DNA of 64,000 bases from Dermanyssus gallinae (Eukaryota > Arthropoda > Arachnida > Mesostigmata > Dermanyssidae). The stretch spans positions 451,001 to 515,000 of the forward strand of contig QVRM01002020.1 in NCBI GenBank assembly GCA_003439945.1, in the 5' to 3' direction. Below the pieces are notes generated by a model that had not been told where the DNA came from, did no database searches, and was given only the letters and a program-made list of their open reading frames with translations. Shown here one piece after another: positions 56,881-64,000 of the stretch (within the stretch, counting starts at the first letter, position 1; every line of letters begins with the position of its first letter). Both the position numbers and the translations under genes were made by a program.

Positions 56881-59800
56881 CTTGTAAATCACGTTAAATC
56901 TTTCTTTGTGTCTAGAAATCTGTGGAATGTAGTGTAAACTTGATTGCCAATTACTAACGAGCGGATTTTAACTACATTAACACATGTCTCTTCAGTTTAT
57001 GAAAGCTACTTTTATACCGATCAGTTAGTTGTGCATCCAATTATATGCACGTGCTATGTGGTGCTATCAATAAAGATGTTGATATGCACAATTATAGAGG
57101 AATCCTGTAAGTTCTGGAGTCACACTTAGCTTCATCTGCGCATGTTTTGGCCTTCATAATGAGTTTGTCTTTCCATTAAAGTTAATGCAGATAGCCCATT
57201 ACAAAACGAAATTTAGCGCAAATACATTGTAGAAATATTAACCGGTAGAATATAAAGAAAGGCTGCTGCCCTATCCGTTCTGTCTTTGGTCGCAGAAGTT
57301 ATCGTGACAAGAACCCCTGATTTGTTTATGCAAGCTGTGCAATAATCCCGAACAAAGCATCTATTTCTAATCTATTATCTACACGCATGATCCCAAACGT
57401 CGTGCTGTAATAGGAGACATTTAGGGGTTGTTTTTTTCTGTAAAGTGTTCTTGCTACTGTTATTATCATGACTAGTAATACTAAAGTAATCTGATCAGTC
57501 TGATATTTGCTTGCCGTCGATTGGGAAGTTCGACGTAAGTGATCTTTAGTTCTCTCTCTCTCCCTCGCTGTCTCCCTATATATATATATATATATATATA
57601 ATGTGTGTAGAGGTTTTAGTCTTATTTGATCAAGCACTTGATGATAAGCATCGAGGAACAATGATCGAGCCGTGGGCACCAGGCAATCACACTTCCGATG
57701 CTGCTCGCGCAGAGGCGATTTCCCGATTGAAGCGATGGAAGCCGACCGCTGCCCAATTTCGTCCAAGCCGCCTTGAGGCTCTCCGTCCACTCCACCCATA
57801 CTGGGTCGGCCCGAAGCAGCTCGTGGGAAGTATGGCAGCATGCTGGGTTTAGTGGCAAGAGCTCCCGGCGGTGCTGTGCAAATCCGTCAACAGGGGGATC
57901 TCGACGAGCGTTACGCCCCGCCACTATCTAGCAGCACATTGATTGTCCCCCGGATGCCTACTTGGACGGCGGAACCACCAAGCCCTTGCAGTGTTAGAAA
58001 CCGTAGGGGTGGTCGTCTTCGTTGTTATAGTCGTAGTAGTAATAGTAGTGAAGGTAGTATGTATATCGAGTGGGGTATCGCGGGCATGGTACGCGACCGA
58101 CCAACGGCAAGCATTTGTTTATGTCGTTGCAATGAGTCGTCCTGGCCACCGACGATAAACCAAACTCATCATAGAAAGAGACCCCAAGTCTCGTCCAAGA
58201 CTCTTTCCGCGCAGATTCTGATATGCTACACGTACTTACACGCGTAAACCTTTGGATAAAAAGCTATATCAAGCGAAGTATTTCCTTGTAACTGTTATCA
58301 CATGTATCAATCGGGTTGTTTTCAAGCATGTCTTTACTTTTTATTATCTCTTATGTTAAGAATTGCCGCAATTAAAATGCGGATGCCTAAAATGACACAA
58401 ATCAATCAGTCGTTTTATTGGTATTTTATTTTATAGGAAATATTTTAACAGTATATGTCAATGCCATCCTTAATTTTAAAATATCTACTTAGATTTCTCC
58501 ATACCACCCTGTATTCTTAACTGCACAATAGAATTTCAATCCGTACATTTTAATCATGCAGGAATCCGTATATATTGGCTAACTTTAGTCGAGTCTCGTC
58601 GAATCAAGCACTATACACACATCAAAACACACTGAAAACACCTCGAGAACTCCCTCCCTTAATCTTGTCCTCTTCATATCTAACTATAATCGTGTCATGG
58701 CAGTAGTGCATCACATTATTAAGCAGTATTGTTCACAATTGATACAACGCATAAATTGTAGTGTGTCCATCACATGCATCACTTTTTTTTCAAAACTTCT
58801 TACAGATTCTGTTTCTTTGCCAGATCTGCTGAGAGACTTTTTATGCACTCAAGTGTTCAAGCAGTTCATATTAGACGGCGTATTAGGCTGACGCTGCCAG
58901 CGTATGCTGACAGTAGTTACCCAAGCCTACATCACGGAGACAATACCGAATTTTGGTGCGTTCGACACTGGCAGTGTTGCAGCTCGATTCAGATTATTCA
59001 ATCGCACTGCTTGTGGATGGTGCCAGATCTGACGCGATCATTCATTTTTAGTCCAGCATTGTTTCCTAGCTGTCAATGTAAGCAATGCACACGTGCGTGT
59101 CGTATATTGAAAGCATATCCTGAAGGCAACATTATATGTAACATCTACTATTATTGCTAGATGGAAAACAACAGCTGCGCTGGCTAATGTCATGTCCAGG
59201 CAGGCATGCCGCGTTTATCAGCTTCGACAAGGTCCGGAAGCTCTGTGTCTGGGCGCTGCACTGGCTAATGGTAGCCCCGCACCTATTCGCTTCAAAACGG
59301 TTTCCTCTCCGGTATCCGGTGTGTATTGCCTCCTGTTTGACACACAATAGGAATTGATTAACAGCGTAGCTGGAATTCGTTCGATAACTATAGCGGTTCG
59401 ATGTATTATTTGGCGCAGTGGTGTCATTTGGGCTTAATACAGCGGCGCAGCTAGCCGTTTTAAGGGTGCCCGCTCATCTGTAGCGCTCATCCATACGATA
59501 GCGTCATTGGACGCTAGTTCTGTAGAGGCTCGAATATTCGACGCGTGATTTGGATACCCTTGAATACTTCATACGTGCCAGCCAGTCTTGAGAGTGATCA
59601 GGTTGGCATCATTACAATCATTTTAAATAGGGCACAGAAGCACTATGTGCGTGCTAATATCTTGTTAACACCAATAACAACACCTTAGCAGCAGCAGCAA
59701 TCGAGTAGCAAACGCTACAGCTTTCTATGCTAAATCGAGAACGAAAGTCAACATGTTATGTAATGTATGTATAACAATGTGAAAAAACCGAGTCACGCGC

Positions 59801-60526
59801 AGACTATGACCTCGTGCTTCGAAGTCGATGTTGTGATGGCCGCCGTTCCGAAGAACTTGGAGATAATGAGTTCGCGGAAACGCCTAGGATACTGAGTAAG
59901 CAGGCCCGCTTTAGTCGTTCTGTCTGTACAATAGGATATATAAAGTATGCGCTTTGCTAAAGCAACCAATTAGAGAGCACTTAGTAGTATTACCATTTTG
60001 CAAGTAGATTAGCACTAGCACAAAAAAAAGCAATAATAGGAAACATAGTGCAGAGGTTTTGGCTTGACGATTTCAGTTGAACTTTGCTTTATTGCGTATT
60101 ACTTTATACACTACGCAGCTGAGACTTTGCATATGTGTTTAAAGCAGGCGCGTGTTTTTAAGCATATGTGCATTTGTCTTCGATACGTATCTGGTTTACG
60201 TGATCTCGATCGTTGGTTTTCTTTTTGTCTCTCTAACGGCGAGTGCAAAGCTATGCGTCTATGCGTGCCTGCTTTCGGCCTCCTGCTTTCCCCGCATCCA
60301 TGTCCTTCCCTGGCCAGGAAAGCTTCCCTGGCTCGTTCCTCTTCATCTGGACAAAATGAGTCCAGAAGGCTTTCAACGACTGCCCTCATGCGGCCCTGGC
60401 TGTACCGCTTAACCACGAGCATGGACCGCGTCGCTGCTGCGCACGGGCGTTGGTTTCTGTTGCTCCCACCGCTACTCACCACGGATAGCCGAACACTAAT
60501 CGGGCAATATATATAGAAAAAAAATG

Positions 60527-60530
<4 letters not shown>
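56880..60530. other. Unassigned DNA
   Basis: A (TA)n tract lies at about 57577-57600. ORFs at 57326-58247 (both strands), 58774-59160 and 60064-60516 have no recognised domain. The GC-richer piece at 57640-58200 could hold host exon sequence, but no splice-bounded reading stands out. There is nothing else I can support. Confidence 0.45.
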
Positions 60531-60563
<33 letters not shown>

Positions 60564-60917
60564 GAGGGGAGAAGGCCCAACTCTCAGCACCTGTTGAGAC
60601 TCGCTTGACACGGTGATGGTCCGACAGAGAGCGAGGAAGAAAAGGGTAGGAAAAGAGATCTAGGGATATAATAATGCCTAAATAGTAGACAACAGAAACA
60701 GAGAAAAAGAGTCGCTGTAGGTTGTAGCTATTGGCGACTGTCCATAGCTGTTGACATAGACAATGCACCGAAGGGGAACAGGTGGATGGATGGATAGGTA
60801 CATTGGCCTTGACTACCCTCGTTTTCTAGTTAAGTGCCTGCTGTCTGATACGCACGGTCAAACTGCATCCGACTGCCTGTAAACAACTGCCATTAACAAA
60901 ATAAATGCATGTGTATG

Positions 60918-60954
<37 letters not shown>

Positions 60955-60955
60955 G
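60530..60955. repeat. (TA)n and (GA)n tracts
   Basis: (TA)n at about 60530-60549 is joined to (GA)n at 60550-60563, and a second (TA)n lies at about 60919-60952. The DNA between is unassigned. Confidence 0.9.
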
Positions 60956-61795
60956 GGCGGATTAGCAAGTTCAAGTACGTTGACTTTGAAAAGTTGAAGC
61001 GAAATCGGCGCCACGATCTTTCGGTTTGTTTGTCCGGTTGCTTCAGCTGTGGCCGTGAATTGTAGTACGAAAACCATTTCATTTCCTACAGACTTAGGAG
61101 GCACTCCAACAAATGTGTACCGCTGGTTTTGAAGATAAATCACGGAATTCTATGTTAGTACTTTATCGTGATATCATAGAGTGCTCTGATCCGTTAGAAA
61201 CGCGTGCACTATTAGGCAAATTGTTAGATGACATTTCCAGCTATGGAAATTAATCAGTTAGGCTTGCGGCAAAGACATAAGCATAGCTGAACTCATTCCT
61301 TTGTTTACAGTTGCTTCAAACCTTGATACCTAAATCCCAAACACAAGTGATGAGCTGCATATGCATTTATTGTCAGTAAACGTTGCTCCTGCGACATCGG
61401 ATTAAATCGTTTAGAGGCTTGACCGCTTATACGTTGGGTGGACGCCACAATTAAGATGAAGCTGTGCATTATATTTATCGTAGCTATTGTAAAAACCTAT
61501 TCAACATAGATGCTAATAAATATAAGAAATGCTCCTGCGGAGCTCCTCCAATTGATCCATGAACTTTGGTTTGCACTATTCGCTAGTTACCACACGCAAC
61601 GCCGCTATTTTGTAACTGGTCGCATTTCTCTCTGAGTTTCGAAAAGGCTTATGCGAAAAGTTACAAAACATGTCGAAATGAAGAAAACCGTTAGAAAGCT
61701 ACTATGGATGGGTGAAATATCCTCCACGCTTGAACCAAGCGGTTTCACCGACAGTAAAGAACTGGGAACTTACAGGGTCACCATTTCCTTATGGT
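60956..61795. other. Unassigned DNA
   Basis: No recognisable gene. The ORF beginning at 61651 runs into the SINE insertion at 61811 and is interrupted by it. Confidence 0.5.
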
Positions 61796-62004
61796 CGCAT
61801 GTAAAGCCTAAACCTTTTCGGGCTGACTCTCAGCCAATATGTAACGCCCTCAGGACTGCTTTTGCATTGCTTCGAGAGACAGACCCCACAAATACAAGTG
61901 TGCAATAGTGGGGCTCGAACCTGTGCACCTATATGTATCCTCCAGTCGCGAGGCGCACGCGAAAGCGCTTACCACGCCACCAGGCTCGACGCATGTAAAG
62001 CCTA
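61796..62004 (-). mobile_element. tRNA-headed SINE with perfect 15-bp target-site duplication
   Basis: CGCATGTAAAGCCTA occurs at 61796-61810 and again at 61990-62004, bracketing a 179-base insert. Read on the minus strand, the insert begins TCGAGCCTGGTGGCGTGGTA near 61989, with A box TGGCGTGGTAAGCGC and B box GGTTCGAGCCC near 61910-61920, then a body of about 100 bases ending CCCGAAAAGGTT. There is no AT-rich tail. Intact duplication and clean edges make the boundaries certain even without a library. It is a different family from the SINE at 43.85 kb. Confidence 0.85.
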
Positions 62005-62225
62005 GGGGCGTTACAGTTTCATGTCACTTGCGACACAGTTTAATAGGGTCTGGATGGCATGCGCAGCACGCCTTCTTGATAAAGCTAAAAACTATTTAAA
62101 GCCGTGAAAGAGCTACTTTTTTAAACGTATGGTCCTGGGCACATTAGACCCTATCATCGCAAGTGACTTCCTAAAGGACGTCCCGAAACGCATAGCGAAA
62201 TGACTAAATATGTACGATAAGTTTA
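62005..62225. other. Unassigned DNA before the second RLE element
   Basis: Nothing recognisable apart from a short word (GGCGTTACA) that is the reverse complement of a word inside the SINE (TGTAACGCC). Confidence 0.4.
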
Positions 62226-63860
62226 TTTAATGTTTCATATGTTAATAGTCAAATAATAATTGGTACTGCTACGGCATTTCTGGCAGTCCTTCCCCCGGCG
62301 ATGGAAGCGACCCCACTACCGCCACTGCGTTACCACGTTGAACTTCTATGGAGATACGCTGCACCAGGTACTCCCCTGCTCGCGCATCCTTTGTTACAGC
62401 AGTTACCCTCTTTCCAAGCTCCTTAAGGAACTTGATGGTCGCCTCACCCATAGGCCCTAGCGTTTCCACGGCGATCGGCTGAATTATGTACTGCGGCGAA
62501 AGCTCCCTGTATTTCGACAATTTGCGACTTTCAGCAAGACGTGCGCTCGCGCCAGCTTCCCGACTTGTGCGCGCAATGTAACTGTTGGCGAGTGTACATG
62601 AAACCGTCGCGTCCCACACTAGCAGACGACCCCATTCCCATGGTGCTAGGGTTTTTCCATCCGGGCGTAGAAGGCTGTTGGCGCACATACCGAGGGGCTC
62701 TTTCATTGATGGAATCTGGGCGCTCTGCAGAGCACGGTGTACGACATCGTTGATGGCGAAATGTCGTGAATGGCGACCGGCACTGAACCGGCAGGACAGC
62801 GCATGTTCCGCTGTAGCGGTAACTTTAGACCGACACAGGTTGCAGACGTGCTCTGCGCAGACAGCCTCCCCAAGCCGCAGACCTGAGACGATGCGGAGTG
62901 TGTTATTGTCCAGCATCGTCCCCAGTTGCGGCGAAGGGAGGGCCTGCAGCCATTTTCCGCTCATTGGATCAAAACAGGCCTTCAGACGAGCTTTTCCTTT
63001 GTGCTACAAGGTTTTGTACGTAGGGTTTGTGCTACAAGCGCGTCTTGCCTCTTTTTTACCACCAAGTGGTCTAGTGCTCCCTGAGTTTTTCGCTCGCGGG
63101 GCTCTCCCCAGAAAACTGGAAACTCCTCCAGGGCCTCATCGGAGGCCCTGGCCAGCTGAACTGAGGTATCTTCAACTCCAATCGAAAGTATTAAATCCTT
63201 AAATGTTGTCAATGATCCCAAGTAGCACGATAATGATAAATCCCTAGCACGGCGAATCCCTAAGCCCCCCGCGCTCACAGGAAGTGATGCCTGGGCCCAG
63301 GATGCAGATCTCAGGTGAACGTTGAGTAGCCGTTCTAGTTCCGTACGCAGAATGTCGTCGAAGTTGTCGAGAAGGTCGGTCCTTTTAAAAGAAGGTGAAC
63401 AACGTAAAATATACGTCAAGCGAGGAGTGGAGAGACTTTGTCGCAAGAGATATAACGCCGGGTGGGCATCTAGGGTTTGAAGTCTGCTGCACCATCGGCT
63501 GACTTCAACAAGTTTTTTGCGCAGTACACCCTCCAGCGCCGCATCGGTAAAGGGGGCTCCCAGAAGCTCGATACTGTCATCGGCTGCTAATCGAATGTCG
63601 GGTAGTATTCCCCGCAAGCTTGAAATAGGCTCGTCGCGGTGCTCCTCTGACAGTAGGAAGAGCTCGCATTTATTTGCGTTGAGTGTTAAGCCGGAGCACG
63701 CTTGAAATTCCTGAACAGTCTTGATGTCTGCCTGGATCGTTGCCAGGTCACCTGCCAGCGTTGCGTCGTCAAGATACCACGGTCGAAACTCCGATCGAAG
63801 CTTTGCCTGTAGTTCCGCGATAGCGATACAGAAGAGGGCTGGCCCATAGCGGAATTATAA
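62226..63860 (-). mobile_element. Second RLE non-LTR retrotransposon, 5'-truncated, minus strand
   Basis: This is a minus-strand relative of the element at 25.1-28.8 kb, comprising the C-terminal half of ORF2 and a short 3' UTR of about 45 bases. The 5' break lies at about 63860, just before the RT motif B remnant GPALFCIAIAEL. No flanking duplication was found by eye. Upstream DNA to 64000 is not recognisable as RT. Confidence 0.75.
62269..63860 (-). pseudogene. ORF2 C-terminal half: RT palm/thumb and RLE endonuclease, one frameshift
   Basis: From the 5' side the minus strand reads GPALFCIAIAEL (end of RT motif B), YLDDATLAG (motif C, at 63776-63765), LTLNANKCEL (motif D) and IELLGAPF, then a long thumb region to about 63000. 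There one frameshift occurs: the first frame stops at 62982 and the second frame opens upstream of 62964. The second frame holds LPSPQLGTMLDN, a C-x2-C-x9-H-x3-C cluster, RPDG followed 15 residues later by D in WDATVSCT, and KYREL. The same spacings occur in the element at 25-28.7 kb, including QLGTMLDN and WDATVSCT word for word, though much of the rest differs. Both nuclease Asp residues are present. Confidence 0.85.
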
Positions 63861-64000
63861 ACGATCGACGCAGAGAACAGTTTTTGCAAAGGCTGCAAAG
63901 AGGCATATGTACTACTCACAATAGTAGCACCAGATGGGTATTGTACTAACCAGGTGCAGGAGCACCATACTGAGCATAACTATACCATTCAAAACACGAG
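63861..64000. other. Unassigned window end
   Basis: Upstream of the truncated RLE element. A minus-strand frame continues from 63919 but does not match the RT motif B that would be expected here. Confidence 0.4.

Noticed and set aside
1..64000. CRISPR arrays, bacterial operons, integrated DNA virus genes
   Set aside because: No regularly spaced repeats with unique spacers, no ribosome-binding-site-preceded gene clusters, and no capsid, polymerase or integrase readings other than the retrotransposon and mariner proteins described.

Overview
The window is animal nuclear DNA with no recognisable host gene. It is dominated by decayed transposable elements, long (TA)n tracts and low-complexity GC-rich stretches. 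The transposon set (several mariner transposases, R1/Jockey-like and other APE-type non-LTR retrotransposon relics, two retrotransposons with a restriction-enzyme-like endonuclease, tRNA-headed SINEs, a foldback MITE) points to an invertebrate. Some relics resemble retrotransposon ends I associate with ticks and mites, but I cannot fix the taxon from this window. There is no operon structure, no CRISPR array and no bacterial-type gene.

Layout. 1-2.8 kb: a minus-strand retrotransposon C-terminal fragment, a tRNA-headed SINE and a long TA tract. 2.8-8.0 kb: pyrimidine-rich and triplet-rich low-complexity DNA with one retrotransposon tail at 7.25-7.46 kb. 8.02-19.55 kb: a direct tandem duplication of a 5.1-kb segment; the copies are nearly identical over most of their length, and a mariner element missing the outer part of its right terminal repeat sits exactly between them. 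21.3-22.5 kb: a second, broken mariner. 24.7-29.2 kb: a 5'-truncated, two-ORF non-LTR retrotransposon (gag-like ORF1 with CCHC knuckles; ORF2 with C2H2 finger, reverse transcriptase and C-terminal RLE nuclease) flanked by identical direct repeats of about 380 bp. 31.5-32.1 kb: R1/Jockey-like RT relic. 33.8-34.9 kb: third mariner relic. 35.3-35.9 kb: foldback element with arms of about 190 bp. 39.4-41.1 kb: triplet-repeat-rich DNA. 41.1-41.7 kb: a small Cys/His-rich retrotransposon C-terminus between two 88-bp repeats. 43.85-44.09 kb: SINE with an (AAT)n tail. 46-51.7 kb: a graveyard of RT fragments on both strands. 55.4 kb: RT motif C relic. 61.8-62.0 kb: SINE with a perfect 15-bp target-site duplication. 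62.2-63.86 kb: a divergent, minus-strand relative of the RLE element at 25-28.7 kb.

The most interesting object is the RLE retrotransposon at 25.1-28.8 kb: it has two overlapping ORFs, an (AAT)n tail next to an (AAT)n tract, and an unusually long identical flanking duplication. Both of its ORF2 breaks are single-base insertions, which is odd for an insertion that looks recent. The second most interesting is the tandem duplication whose junction falls inside a mariner terminal repeat. Every coding claim below rests on reading motifs by eye; no database search was possible.
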